A model generated the notes under the pieces. That model was not told where the DNA came from. It saw nothing but the letters and a program-made list of their open reading frames with translations, and made no database searches. A stretch of DNA of 64,000 bases from Eubacteriales bacterium (GTDB taxonomy: Bacteria > Bacillota > Clostridia > Lachnospirales > Lachnospiraceae): NCBI GenBank assembly GCA_030524175.1, contig JAUNHC010000008.1, positions 1 through 64,000 of the forward strand. The letters are read 5' to 3'. Below, one piece after another: positions 35,337-44,012 of this stretch (within the stretch, counting starts at the first letter, position 1; the number at the start of each line of letters is the position of its first letter). A program made the translations under genes and the position numbers.

Positions 35337-35370
35337 GCCGGGCACAGGGACCAGAACCGCTGTACCCGGC
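35337..35370. repeat. Hairpin between rpmB and the GerW cluster
   Basis: GCCGGGCACAG (35337-35347) and CTGTACCCGGC (35360-35370) form an 11-bp stem with one mismatch (a G-T pair if read on the minus strand). No T run follows on either strand, so it is not a normal terminator. Confidence 0.5.
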
Positions 35371-35417
35371 AAAAAGTCAAAAAAACAGGTATGCAGGACT
35401 CTCTCCCACATACCTAA

Positions 35418-35555
35418 TTATCGGCAGAACAAATGATATCCGCAGAGCAGACAGACAGCCGCGGCAATCACCACGATAATACTCTCTGCGATCAAAAGTC
35501 CAATAACCATTCCTATGCCTATAAAAAACAACACCAGTCCCAAAAGCCTTCCCAC
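35418..35555 (-). CDS. Possible small hydrophobic protein without a clear start
   Basis: The frame from TGT (35559-35561) to TAA (35418-35420) reads as a short basic stretch and then one long hydrophobic region containing LLGLVLFFIGIGMVIGLLIA. It looks like a real one- or two-helix membrane protein, but the only starts are GTG at 35553 or an internal ATG at 35508, and no good ribosome site is seen. The frame is the same as the end of gerW upstream and continues past its TAA. It may be a degenerate gene, or translated by read-through or coupling. Confidence 0.3.
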   Translation of the reverse strand: MGRLLGLVLFFIGIGMVIGLLIAESIIVVIAAAVCLLCGYHLFCR

Positions 35556-35621
35556 AACACATCTGCCCCGTCTCTTTGGTTTACTATAGTGTATGCAGGA
35601 AATCTGCGGCTGAGCACATGA

Positions 35622-36068
35622 TTATTCTTTTTCTTTGTCCTGGGCATCTTTCTTTTTATCCGTTTTTTCTTCTGTGGCGCCCTGTGTGTCAGCATCATTC
35701 TCAAAAATATCTTCCACGTCAGAACTGTCTCCCATTTTAGCTGAGAATTTATTCACAAAATCCGGCACCATATCAAGAACCTTGGTCAGCCCGTCCTGAT
35801 TCTTAATGTTGACAAGCTTTGTTGTCCCGTTCTGGATAACAAGGACTGCACAGGGTGTCATCTTGCCTGCCATACCGCCGCCTCCGTTGTTCTTCTTCTC
35901 CCCGGCAAAGGCCCCTGCCCCCACGCCAAAGGATACATCAACCAACGGAAGGATGATGGTCTCTCCCACATGTATGGCATCCCCCACCACTGTCTTTGCA
36001 GAGACAAAACTGTCCATTCCTTTAAACAATGAATTTACAGTTTCCTTAAAGTTGTTTTCGTTTTCCAT
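35622..36068 (-). CDS. gerW: GerW family sporulation protein (YtfJ-like)
   Basis: The protein has 148 residues: a domain (about 5-115) with VGDAIHVGETIILPLVDVSF, a Gly/Asn-rich loop (KKNNGGGGMAG), and TPCAVLVIQNGTTKLVNI, all typical of the YtfJ/GerW family. In B. subtilis YtfJ is made in the forespore and GerW is needed for L-alanine germination. The C-terminal 35 residues are acidic and lysine-rich with no known fold. AGGAGG precedes the ATG. It follows the DUF2953 gene by 3 nt, a common pairing in Clostridia. Confidence 0.9.
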   Translation of the reverse strand: MENENNFKETVNSLFKGMDSFVSAKTVVGDAIHVGETIILPLVDVSFGVGAGAFAGEKKNNGGGGMAGKMTPCAVLVIQNGTTKLVNIKNQDGLTKVLDMVPDFVNKFSAKMGDSSDVEDIFENDADTQGATEEKTDKKKDAQDKEKE

Positions 36069-36071
36069 AGT

Positions 36072-37127
36072 TTAGCCCTCCTTATGTTTCCATCGGCTGA
36101 TGACATATTTTACATTTTTATTGAAATATATGGTTACAGCTGCCTTAAGCAGCACCCATCCGTAAATCCTGCCCTTGAGCCGTACATCCCCTTCCAGGAT
36201 ATTCTCTCCGTCAAATACAGGGGTTACAGCAATACAATTTTTGTGAAGAGGTATGGACATGCCAAGCAGTGCAAGCACCGTCCCCGTCACGGCCGGGTCC
36301 TCACTTCCAACTATGAGGGTTCCCTGAATCTTTGTGGGCAATACATGTTTCACAAGTCCTCCGGCATGCTTCCGCACAAGGGAAATAGCCTCCTGAGTCT
36401 TGGGATGGGAAACAAACTGTTTCCACCAGTCCATTTTATCATAAAATCCTCTGAATGTTAACGCGATATTCCTGATTTTTTGGATCACCAGTCCTGGAAT
36501 GGCGATCAGTTTCTTTATCATCGCAACAGGCGCTGCTGCTATCTGCTTTAGTTTCTCCAGGATACGTGTGAATAATCCTCCGGATTCCTGTTTTTCTTCC
36601 GATTGCTCCCGGGATTTATCTTTATCGCCTGTCTCCGCTTTTTCCTCTTCCCGCTGCTGTATGGACGGCGGTTCCTGATGCTCCTTGAGGGAAAGTTCTT
36701 GATACTCCTCGGGCGAATGTTCTTGATGATCCTCAGCCGGGGATTCCTTAAGCAAAGGCTTTTCCTGTAACTCGTTCACTTCTTCCTCTGCGTCAGCCTG
36801 CCTTGCGCCTCTGCTTTTTCCCGGCTTCTCTTTCTCTCTCCTGTGCTTTTTCAAATTTAAAAGTTTGTCCAAAGGAATGCCAAGAATACGGATACGTTCA
36901 TGTCTCACTCCCTCTGCCAGCCAAACCCTCAGGGAAATCCCGCCGAAAAGCCAGCTCACACCTGCGTCTGCACTTACAAGCTTCCAGTCTGTTCCTTTCT
37001 TACAGGCAGATGCACGGTATCTCACCGGGCAGAACAGAAGAAGAAGAACTGCAAGAAGCAAAAGCCCCAGCAGGATTCCCAGCACGATCAATATAAATTT
37101 TATCACCACCCATAATATATGTAGCAT
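36072..37127 (-). CDS. DUF2953 domain-containing membrane protein
   Basis: The protein has 351 residues. One hydrophobic helix (about 5-32) is followed by CPVRYRASACKKG and the DUF2953 domain (about 40-95). A long charged, low-complexity linker (about 98-185, rich in Glu, Gln and Lys) comes next, and the second half of the domain (about 205-350) ends in IYFNKNVKYVISRWKHKEG. The charged insert is larger than I would expect. It forms a unit with gerW and so may act in sporulation; this is inference. Confidence 0.85.
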   Translation of the reverse strand: MLHILWVVIKFILIVLGILLGLLLLAVLLLLFCPVRYRASACKKGTDWKLVSADAGVSWLFGGISLRVWLAEGVRHERIRILGIPLDKLLNLKKHRREKEKPGKSRGARQADAEEEVNELQEKPLLKESPAEDHQEHSPEEYQELSLKEHQEPPSIQQREEEKAETGDKDKSREQSEEKQESGGLFTRILEKLKQIAAAPVAMIKKLIAIPGLVIQKIRNIALTFRGFYDKMDWWKQFVSHPKTQEAISLVRKHAGGLVKHVLPTKIQGTLIVGSEDPAVTGTVLALLGMSIPLHKNCIAVTPVFDGENILEGDVRLKGRIYGWVLLKAAVTIYFNKNVKYVISRWKHKEG

Positions 37128-37131
37128 CCAC

Positions 37132-37491
37132 TCACCTGTTTTTCAAATATTCTTCTACCCGAAAGCTTCCTGTTTCATGATACACTTCTAAAATAATTTC
37201 TGCCGCCAGATCCATAGCCTCGTCTTTCCCTTTGGCCAATCCCACGATCTCCGGGCACAAGGCATATGCACTCTTCTGGAGCAGCATAGGTGCAGGTATG
37301 ATCTCCAGCAGATTCCCCGGATTGTCAGAGATGGTAACGAGATAGATACCCGGAACCAGCTTACCGGAATCAATTTTTAATTGGATCTTCCGGGAATTTT
37401 TCACATTTTTCCCGATATATAAATTATTTTTCCATTTTAACATAAGGCTCACCGCACTCCTGTCATGCTTCACCATACAGAGGATTCCCAT
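37132..37491 (-). CDS. Conserved-looking protein of unknown function
   Basis: I do not recognise the family. The 119 residues have no signal or membrane helix. They include LMLKWKNNLYIGKNVKNSRK and VPGIYLVTISDNPGNLLEII, and a helical C-terminus (KGKDEAMDLAAEIILEVYHE). The start is uncertain: ATG at 37489-37491 has only GGAA upstream, and ATG at 37474-37476 is the alternative. It precedes the DUF2953-gerW pair by 4 nt, so it is probably in the same operon. Confidence 0.65.
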   Translation of the reverse strand: MGILCMVKHDRSAVSLMLKWKNNLYIGKNVKNSRKIQLKIDSGKLVPGIYLVTISDNPGNLLEIIPAPMLLQKSAYALCPEIVGLAKGKDEAMDLAAEIILEVYHETGSFRVEEYLKNR

Positions 37492-37503
37492 TTCCTGAAA
37501 ATC

Positions 37504-37531
37504 TAAACAGGGCTGCGTAAAAACACAGCCC
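37504..37531 (-). terminator. Terminator of the NUDIX gene
   Basis: GGGCTGTG (minus strand, 37531-37524) pairs with CGCAGCCC (37517-37510) around a 6-nt loop, followed by TGTTT. The T run is short. Confidence 0.6.
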
Positions 37532-37541
37532 TTCTTTACCG

Positions 37542-37997
37542 TTAATAATACTTATGCTGTTTTCCCCACAAGCCTGTACTGCGCATCTCCAGATATTCCT
37601 GATAAGCTTTCTCTACTATCTGTTTCTCATTTGAAAAACGAAGCAGATGGTAAATCTCATGAAACTTATAATACCCGGAATCTACGAAATATTCCTCTCG
37701 TTGGGGCCTACTATGATAATTATCAGCCGTCATCAGGTACCAATGTACCTCCTTTGTAACCATGTCCTCCGGAACCGTGAAATTATATTGGCTCTTGCCG
37801 ATATACTTTACGATGGAGGCTCTGACATCTGCTTCTTCCTTTACTTCCCGCAATGCGGTCTGTTCGTGCGTCTCCCCTAGTTCCACTGTTCCCTTAGGCA
37901 ATACCCAGCCCTCGTAACGGTTCTTGTAAGACTTATATAATGCCAGAATCTTACCCCGATGAATTACCACACCGCCACAGCTCGTTGCTTCTATCAT
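37542..37997 (-). CDS. NUDIX hydrolase
   Basis: Hydrolyses a nucleoside diphosphate linked to another group. The 151 residues carry a complete Nudix box, GTVELGETHEQTALREVKEE followed by AD, near residues 36-57, after SCGGVVIHRGKILALYKSYK. The family includes Ap4A hydrolases and RNA pyrophosphohydrolases; the substrate is not decided. GGAGG lies 9 nt before the ATG. Single gene. Confidence 0.9.
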   Translation of the reverse strand: MIEATSCGGVVIHRGKILALYKSYKNRYEGWVLPKGTVELGETHEQTALREVKEEADVRASIVKYIGKSQYNFTVPEDMVTKEVHWYLMTADNYHSRPQREEYFVDSGYYKFHEIYHLLRFSNEKQIVEKAYQEYLEMRSTGLWGKQHKYY

Positions 37998-38080
37998 TTT
38001 GCAATCCCTCCTGTAATGCGTGTGTATTATAAACTGAATATAGTATACCTCTTTTTCAGAAAACTGGCAACAAGAACCTG

Positions 38081-39559
38081 TCAGTTATAATAATAAGCAT
38101 CGAAGATCTGTCCCGCGATAGGCACTGCTGCCTCGCTTCCTGTTCCTCCGTTTTCAACAATAATGGACACAACCAGATCAGGATTGTCAACATTGCAGTA
38201 ACCCACGAACCAGGAATGGCTGGAACCATTCTCGTCAAATTCAGCTGAGCCTGTCTTTCCTGCTGCAGTATACCCGCGCCCGCTCAGCCCTGTGGCTGTA
38301 CCGTAGTCCACCACATTCTTCATCAGCTTGCCGAGAAGGTTTGCCTCATTGGTGGTCATCAGCCTCTTGTACGAAGAAGCTTCTGTTTTATCCACTGACT
38401 GCCCCTCGTTGTTTACTACCGCGTCTATAAGGTAAGGCTTCATGAGGACGCCCCCATTGGCAACAGCACTTGTGATCAGCGCCATATGCATAGGGGAAAC
38501 CAATGTATTGCCCTGGCCGATGGCCGTCTGCATGATCAGCGGCGTCACTGAGCTGCCGTCAAGAGTAAATGAACTTTTATTATAGGAGTCAAGAGGAAGC
38601 TTCTTATTGAACAACAGATCCTCCGCGGTATCCCTCAGTGAGCTGCCGCCTAAATACGTGCCCATATCCGCAAATGCACAGTTGCAGGAACTGGCAAAGG
38701 CTGAATAGAAATCCTCCTGTCCGTGTACTGTACCGTTATAACAGCGGATGGTATGCTCATCCATTGTAATACTGCCCTGGCACAGATAGGAATAGCCTTC
38801 AAAGGTACCTTTTGTCCTGAAATAATCAAGGGCTGTAACAAGCTTAAAGGTTGATCCGGGAGGATAAGCTCCGTTGGTTGCACGGTTCAAGAGACTGCTG
38901 TTATTCTCATCGCTTACAAGGTAATCCCAGTCCTGGGCCAGACGGTTAGGATCAAAATCAGGCTTACTCACCATGGCCAGGATCCTGCCTGTGGACGGTT
39001 CCATAGCCACCACTGCGCCCCTTCTGTCCCCCAGTGCATTGTACGCTGTCACCTGAAGATTGGCACTCAAGGTGGTAATCACTGTATCACCCATATTCTT
39101 CCGGCCTAAAAACTCATTTTTCATCTGTTCCAGGAAAAAGGAATGGGAACTGAGAAGCTGAAAATTCGCTTCTGACTCCAGACCGCTCTTCCCATTTGTA
39201 TCATAACCTACCGCATGGGCAAAAATATTGGAATAAGGATAAACCCGCTCTTCTGTCCCATCGTCATACACATTCGTCTGAGCCAGCACTTCTCCGTCTG
39301 AGGATTGAATGTTTCCTCTCACAACACGGTCAGAAAAAGTATCCTGACGGGTATTATAAGGACTGTTGATAAAATCCTCACTTTTTACTCCGTTAAAATA
39401 AATCACATATCCTATCAGACTGACAAAAATCAGCACGAAAAAATAGGAGACAAAAGTATATTCCCTGTTGCGGGCTTTTCTCTTTTTAATTGCTTCCCGC
39501 TCTCTGAGCTTCTGCTCTTTCGCGAGCTCTTTGCGCTGTTTCTTTTCGATGTCTTTCAA
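38081..39559 (-). CDS. Class B penicillin-binding protein (transpeptidase)
   Basis: Cross-links peptidoglycan. The 492 residues start with a strongly basic cytoplasmic tail (1-35) and one membrane helix (about 36-55). The transpeptidase domain has PGSTFKLVTALDY (SxxK), SSCNCAF (SxN) and AGKTGSAEF (KTG). The small N-terminal domain resembles the PbpA type paired with RodA/FtsW rather than large PBP2b. The start is TTG (39557-39559) behind GAGGACGAGG, and the first 74 nt overlap the end of ftsW; no later Met lies before the membrane helix. Confidence 0.9.
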   Translation of the reverse strand: MKDIEKKQRKELAKEQKLREREAIKKRKARNREYTFVSYFFVLIFVSLIGYVIYFNGVKSEDFINSPYNTRQDTFSDRVVRGNIQSSDGEVLAQTNVYDDGTEERVYPYSNIFAHAVGYDTNGKSGLESEANFQLLSSHSFFLEQMKNEFLGRKNMGDTVITTLSANLQVTAYNALGDRRGAVVAMEPSTGRILAMVSKPDFDPNRLAQDWDYLVSDENNSSLLNRATNGAYPPGSTFKLVTALDYFRTKGTFEGYSYLCQGSITMDEHTIRCYNGTVHGQEDFYSAFASSCNCAFADMGTYLGGSSLRDTAEDLLFNKKLPLDSYNKSSFTLDGSSVTPLIMQTAIGQGNTLVSPMHMALITSAVANGGVLMKPYLIDAVVNNEGQSVDKTEASSYKRLMTTNEANLLGKLMKNVVDYGTATGLSGRGYTAAGKTGSAEFDENGSSHSWFVGYCNVDNPDLVVSIIVENGGTGSEAAVPIAGQIFDAYYYN

Positions 39560-40856
39560 TTTCCTCGTCCTCGTCTTCCCTTAATATATACAAGCCCTGG
39601 ATAATCGCCAGCATCAGGATGGTACTCATGACAGAACTGCCTCCATAACTTACCAGCGGCAGTGTTACACCTGTCATAGGAATAAATTTAGTGGCACCGC
39701 CCACCGTGAGAAATACCTGGAAAGCATACTCTGTGCCAAGCCCAAGTGCAATAAGTTTATAGAAAGGATTCTTGATCTGCAGGGCTATGTTTACGATCAT
39801 CAGAAAAAAGCTCATGCACACAAGTATGAGGCAGACGGCAAAAATACCGCCAAGCTCTTCGCATATGGCACTGAAGATAAAGTCGTTCTTTACAACAGGA
39901 ATCTTCTCCGGCGAGCCCTGGCATAATCCCATGCCGAACCAGCCCCCGGTGCCTATGGCAAACAGCGACTGTACGATCTGGTAGCCCTCATTCTGATACA
40001 CAGCCATAGGGTCCTTCCAGGCACTGACTCTCTGGCGTACATGGCCGAAAAGGTAATAGGCGATGACAGCAGCCACACTTCCTCCGGCAAGCCCGATTCC
40101 CAGATATCCCACATTCTTTGATGCCACATAAAGCATAACCAGATACACCACGAAGAAAATCACAGCGCTTCCAAGGTCTTTGGACAGAACCAGGATCCCC
40201 ACATGAAGCCCTGCTACGATCGTGGCCTCCACAAGGCGCCTGAAGCTTGCATCCCTCCACAAAAGGGCTGCCATAAAAAATACAAAGGTGATCTTAATAG
40301 CTTCCGATGGCTGGATTCCCATAAGAGTCAGTTTGGCTCCGTAGGTTGTCCTTGCCAGCACGAATACGGCTGCGAGAAGGACAATACCAATGCCTGCATA
40401 CACCCAGGTAAGATTTTTCAAAAATTTCATCTTCCTTATCATCACCGGGATCACCAGCGCGATGGCGCTGGCTGCCGCTGCGATCAGCAGCTGCCTGTCC
40501 GCAGTTTTGATGTCCAGACGGCACAGCATAATAAATCCAACGCTCAAAAGCATACACATGTTATTCAGCAGCAGCAGGGATGCCTTCTTATAAAACACCC
40601 TGTACAAAATCTGGATAACAGCAAAGAACACCATCATTTTAATATAAAAATTAATAACCTCAAAATTCTCCGTTTTCAGGAAGATCACCAGAAATGCGGT
40701 GAAATCCATAAAAAACGTGAGAACAAGCTGCTTTCGCAGCAATTCGTTTTTCTCTTCCTCATCCTGCCTGCGCACCATATAAAAACAGTGAAAAGTATAC
40801 AGGACCATAAGCGTGAGGATAACATATTTTGATAATTCTACTATAACATTAATCAT
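39486..40856 (-). CDS. FtsW/RodA/SpoVE family peptidoglycan glycosyltransferase
   Basis: SEDS-family membrane enzyme that polymerises lipid II. The 456 residues hold about 10-12 helices. Conserved stretches include GIQPSEAIKITFVFFMAALL, VLSKDLGSAVIFFVVYLVML, GGWFGMGLCQGSPEKIPVVKNDFIF, and FIPMTGVTLPLVSYGGSSVMS near the C-terminus. The last 30 residues are charged and overlap the PBP reading frame, so the two partners are translated together. Which of FtsW, RodA or SpoVE it replaces cannot be told from sequence alone. Confidence 0.92.
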   Translation of the reverse strand: MINVIVELSKYVILTLMVLYTFHCFYMVRRQDEEEKNELLRKQLVLTFFMDFTAFLVIFLKTENFEVINFYIKMMVFFAVIQILYRVFYKKASLLLLNNMCMLLSVGFIMLCRLDIKTADRQLLIAAAASAIALVIPVMIRKMKFLKNLTWVYAGIGIVLLAAVFVLARTTYGAKLTLMGIQPSEAIKITFVFFMAALLWRDASFRRLVEATIVAGLHVGILVLSKDLGSAVIFFVVYLVMLYVASKNVGYLGIGLAGGSVAAVIAYYLFGHVRQRVSAWKDPMAVYQNEGYQIVQSLFAIGTGGWFGMGLCQGSPEKIPVVKNDFIFSAICEELGGIFAVCLILVCMSFFLMIVNIALQIKNPFYKLIALGLGTEYAFQVFLTVGGATKFIPMTGVTLPLVSYGGSSVMSTILMLAIIQGLYILREDEDEEIERHRKETAQRARERAEAQRAGSN

Positions 40857-40862
40857 AGGCCT

Positions 40863-43079
40863 TTACTCGGCTCCTCTTTTAAAATGACCTTTCGTAAACT
40901 CCCGGTTTCCAGGTTTTTCTCCCTTTTGGTATACCTTTTGGAAATCTTTCAGGATCCCCAATGCCTCCTCCGTTGTCTCTATGGTAAAGGACAGCCGCAG
41001 TGATTCTGTACCTAAGGCTTCCACCTGTTGCTTCTCCTTTAACAGGCCATAGGGAATACTGTTATAAATAATATTATAACAATATTCCTGATTCTCTGTA
41101 TTTACCATTTTCCATGGACGGCACTGGCATTCCACCGGAAATTCCTTGCCCAGACGATCCTGAATGCGAAGACGCTCCTGCCCGGCATTGCAGCCATAAA
41201 GGTTCTTTCTCACACACTGTGCAGAAAGCATCAGCGGCAGATACCCATACACAAGAAGCTCACTTCCCCGGTTATCTCTGTGGGCAATTTCCCCTTCGTT
41301 CAATTCCAGGGGAACTGTATTCTTAAGGATTCCCTCTTCCCGCCAGAACCTTACAGCCTGGTCATTCCAGGTATAAAGGGAGTGGTCGATCACACATTTT
41401 GACTGAAGCCCTCTCTCGCGAAGCATCGCATAAGATTCCAGATTACGGACAAGAAATCCTTTCATTCCTCTTTCCAGCCACATTTCGGCCTGAGAAAGGA
41501 ATCTGTCAGGCATGTCTCCCCGTGTCACATAGGGCAAGGTCAAATATAGCTCTTTCCCTGAAGTAATCCCCTTGGCGAAACATTTCTCCATGGCTTCGAA
41601 GGTGAGATATAATCCCTCAATTCCCTCAGCTTCACACAATGCCAAGGCGGTATCCTTTTGTTCGCAGGATACATATAAGGGCAGACCTTCCTTATTATCC
41701 CTTTTGTCACTGTTTTTGCCGTCTTTTTTACCGGCTCTGTCATCCGGCTGCCGGACATCTGCTGTCCCGGCTGTCTCAGTGCATCGAACCGGCTCCCGGC
41801 GGAATGGTTTAAGCAGTTGTTCTTCCAGAGATGCAAGGGCGTCTCTCCGCATTTCGTTCAGTGTTTTAACAGGAATAAAGATATTCCCGTCCATCTGGAT
41901 ATCCAGTCTCTCCCACTGGAACGGTGTATCTCCAAGCTTCTCCATCTGCTTGCGGATCCGCCCTTCCTCCATAGGCTGGCTTCTGGCATACTGTACCTCT
42001 GCGCCCCATGCTTGTGCGCTGCATCCTCTTAAGGATACCTCTAGTATAGCAGGACTTCCGGGGAAAAGTATTAAATTCCCATAAATTTTTTCTTTTGTTT
42101 TTGTAATTTCTGCCAGTACATCTCCTGTTTTCTTCTCGTTGGTAAAGGCCATCATAGAAGGACCTCGCTGCATCTTATAGTAACCGCTGCAGGAGCCTCC
42201 CCGGTTAAAAAGTTCCAGAAGATACCTTCTGTCATTCTCCTCCACCTGGTAATTTTCTCCGCCTTTTTCCAAATACAGATCCAGATATTTCCGATATACG
42301 GAGGTCACTCCGGCTGTATATCCCGGCTGTTTCATTCTTCCTTCAATCTTCAGAGAGGTGACCCCTGCCTCCAAAATTTCCGGCAGTATATCAACTGTAC
42401 AGATATCCTTAAGACTTAAGGCACACAGATCCTTGCTTCCCTTAAAGCCTTTCCCGGGAAGAGCCGTACTGTAAGGCAGACGGCAGGGCTGTGCGCATCT
42501 TCCCCTGTTTCCGCTCCGTCCTCCGATGAGACTGCTCATAAGACATTGCCCGGAAAAGCTGTAACAGAGGGCACCGTGGACAAATGCTTCAATCTCAATC
42601 CCGCTTGCTTTGTGCATCCGCGCCAATTCTTCCAGTGACAGCTCTCTTGCCGCCACTACCCTGGACGCGCCCTTCTCCTCGAGAAATTTCATTCCCTCAG
42701 GGCCTGTTACTGCCATCTGTGTGCTGGCATGGAGATGCAGATCCGGAAACTGTTCCCGGAGAAACCGGAAAACTCCCATATCCTGTACGATCACTGCATC
42801 CAGGCCAGCTTCATAATACGGTGCCACATAATCATACAGCCGGCTTTCCAATTCTCTGTTTTTTAAAAGAGTATTGACAGTGAGATATAGCTTTTTGCCG
42901 TGTATGTGTGACATATCTATCGCCCGGAGCAGTTCCTCTTTCTGGAAATTCCTGGCATAAGCCCTTGCACCGAAAGCCGTACCGCCCACATAGACAGCAT
43001 CGGCCCCTGCACCCACAGCTGCCAGAAAACCTTCATAGGAACCTGCCGGAGCAAGCAATTCAATCTGATTATATTTCAA
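40863..43079 (-). CDS. U32 family peptidase (collagenase-like/RlhA-TrhP type)
   Basis: The protein has 738 residues. The N-terminal U32 domain (about 1-270) reads ELLAPAGSYEGFLAAVGAGADAVYVGG in its first 35 residues, IEAFVHGALCYSFSGQC near 167 and GNRGRCAQPCRLPY near 190; these cysteines probably hold an iron-sulfur cluster. A large C-terminal part (about 400-738) matches the DUF3656-type extension. Relatives RlhA and TrhP hydroxylate rRNA and tRNA, so an RNA-modifying role is more likely than proteolysis. The start is TTG (43077-43079) behind AGAGGGAAG. Confidence 0.9.
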   Translation of the reverse strand: MKYNQIELLAPAGSYEGFLAAVGAGADAVYVGGTAFGARAYARNFQKEELLRAIDMSHIHGKKLYLTVNTLLKNRELESRLYDYVAPYYEAGLDAVIVQDMGVFRFLREQFPDLHLHASTQMAVTGPEGMKFLEEKGASRVVAARELSLEELARMHKASGIEIEAFVHGALCYSFSGQCLMSSLIGGRSGNRGRCAQPCRLPYSTALPGKGFKGSKDLCALSLKDICTVDILPEILEAGVTSLKIEGRMKQPGYTAGVTSVYRKYLDLYLEKGGENYQVEENDRRYLLELFNRGGSCSGYYKMQRGPSMMAFTNEKKTGDVLAEITKTKEKIYGNLILFPGSPAILEVSLRGCSAQAWGAEVQYARSQPMEEGRIRKQMEKLGDTPFQWERLDIQMDGNIFIPVKTLNEMRRDALASLEEQLLKPFRREPVRCTETAGTADVRQPDDRAGKKDGKNSDKRDNKEGLPLYVSCEQKDTALALCEAEGIEGLYLTFEAMEKCFAKGITSGKELYLTLPYVTRGDMPDRFLSQAEMWLERGMKGFLVRNLESYAMLRERGLQSKCVIDHSLYTWNDQAVRFWREEGILKNTVPLELNEGEIAHRDNRGSELLVYGYLPLMLSAQCVRKNLYGCNAGQERLRIQDRLGKEFPVECQCRPWKMVNTENQEYCYNIIYNSIPYGLLKEKQQVEALGTESLRLSFTIETTEEALGILKDFQKVYQKGEKPGNREFTKGHFKRGAE

Positions 43080-43192
43080 AGTCTTCCCTCTCTCTCCTTT
43101 TATTATTACTGTTTACTTCATGACCAGCAACGCACTTCACTATATTATAAGCCGAAAAAAGAGGACTACCGAAGCAATCCCCCTTCTCACCT

Positions 43193-43600
43193 TCACTTTA
43201 GTAAATCTTCCAACTCTTTTTCGAGTTCATTGACTTTTCCTTCCAGAAGGCTCTTCTGCTCCGACGCCTCCTGCTCTTTCTTCTGTGCTTCTTCTATCTG
43301 CATACGCAAGGCAATCAATTCATGCTTCAGGTCATACATCTCCTGGTCCTTCTGCTGCAAATCCTGCTCGAAAATCTCGGCCTGTTTCTTTGCTTTAAAA
43401 TAATCATCCGTGATATTCAGGCTGAGCAATGTATGCTTCGTCTCCATCGGCTGCCTTGTGTATCCGGGCACCTCACTTAACTCAGCAATTTTATTATTCA
43501 TGTAGGATGCCACTTTTTGGAAATATTCTTCCGATTCATAGCCTCCCAGCGTGATGATCTTTCCTCCGATGATTACTTGTGCCGTGTTCTTGACTGCCAT
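43193..43600 (-). CDS. zapA: Cell division protein ZapA
   Basis: Promotes bundling of FtsZ filaments at mid-cell. The 135 residues hold the ZapA N-terminal domain (about 5-60: AQVIIGGKIITLGGYESEEY, KVASYMNNKIAEL) and a long coiled coil (about 62-134) rich in Glu and Gln. The coil is longer than in the roughly 90-residue B. subtilis protein. AGGAGG precedes the ATG. It lies ahead of the U32 gene and just after the 67-69 bp tandem repeats. Confidence 0.9.
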   Translation of the reverse strand: MAVKNTAQVIIGGKIITLGGYESEEYFQKVASYMNNKIAELSEVPGYTRQPMETKHTLLSLNITDDYFKAKKQAEIFEQDLQQKDQEMYDLKHELIALRMQIEEAQKKEQEASEQKSLLEGKVNELEKELEDLLK

Positions 43601-43682
43601 TAGTACAAGCCTCCTGTATCTTTATCTTCTATTGTAATCAATATAATTATCTCAATTAAACTTTCTGTACGCTTTACAAAAT

Positions 43683-43914
43683 CACTCGCTCTACCCCTCG
43701 GGGGGTTCTTAAGGAATCTGCTTGACCTGTCGGTCAATCAGCAGCGATAATCCCTCGCTCTACCCCTCGGGGGTTCCTAAGGAATCTGCTTGACCTGCGG
43801 TCAATCAGCAGCGATAATCCCTCGCTCTACGGCTCGGGGGTTCTTAAGGAACCTGCTTGACCTGTCGGTCAATCAGTAGCGATAATCACTCGCTCTACGG
43901 CTCGTGATTATCTT
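43683..43914. repeat. Three tandem 67-69 bp repeats with nested palindromes
   Basis: This repeat fills most of the 412-nt gene-free gap between ruvB and zapA. Units start with TCGCTCTAC at 43686, 43755 and 43822, and a partial fourth at 43890. Each has an arm CTGCTTGACC facing GGTCAATCAGCAG and a segment GATAATC. The last copy ends in GATAATCAC (43881-43889) facing GTGATTATC (43904-43912). The remaining 43915-44012 is AT-rich and shows nothing else. Confidence 0.9.
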
Positions 43915-44012
43915 CATTATAATCGAATTTTGTAGAAATGTATAGAAAATTTTTTATAAAGTTTATTTTCGCGTTACTATGTACGGCTCAGGGGCCGTGG
44001 AGGGTAACGGTT

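Noticed and set aside
43683..43914. CRISPR array
   Set aside because: The units are tandem and nearly identical over 67-69 bp, with no unique spacers and no cas genes nearby.
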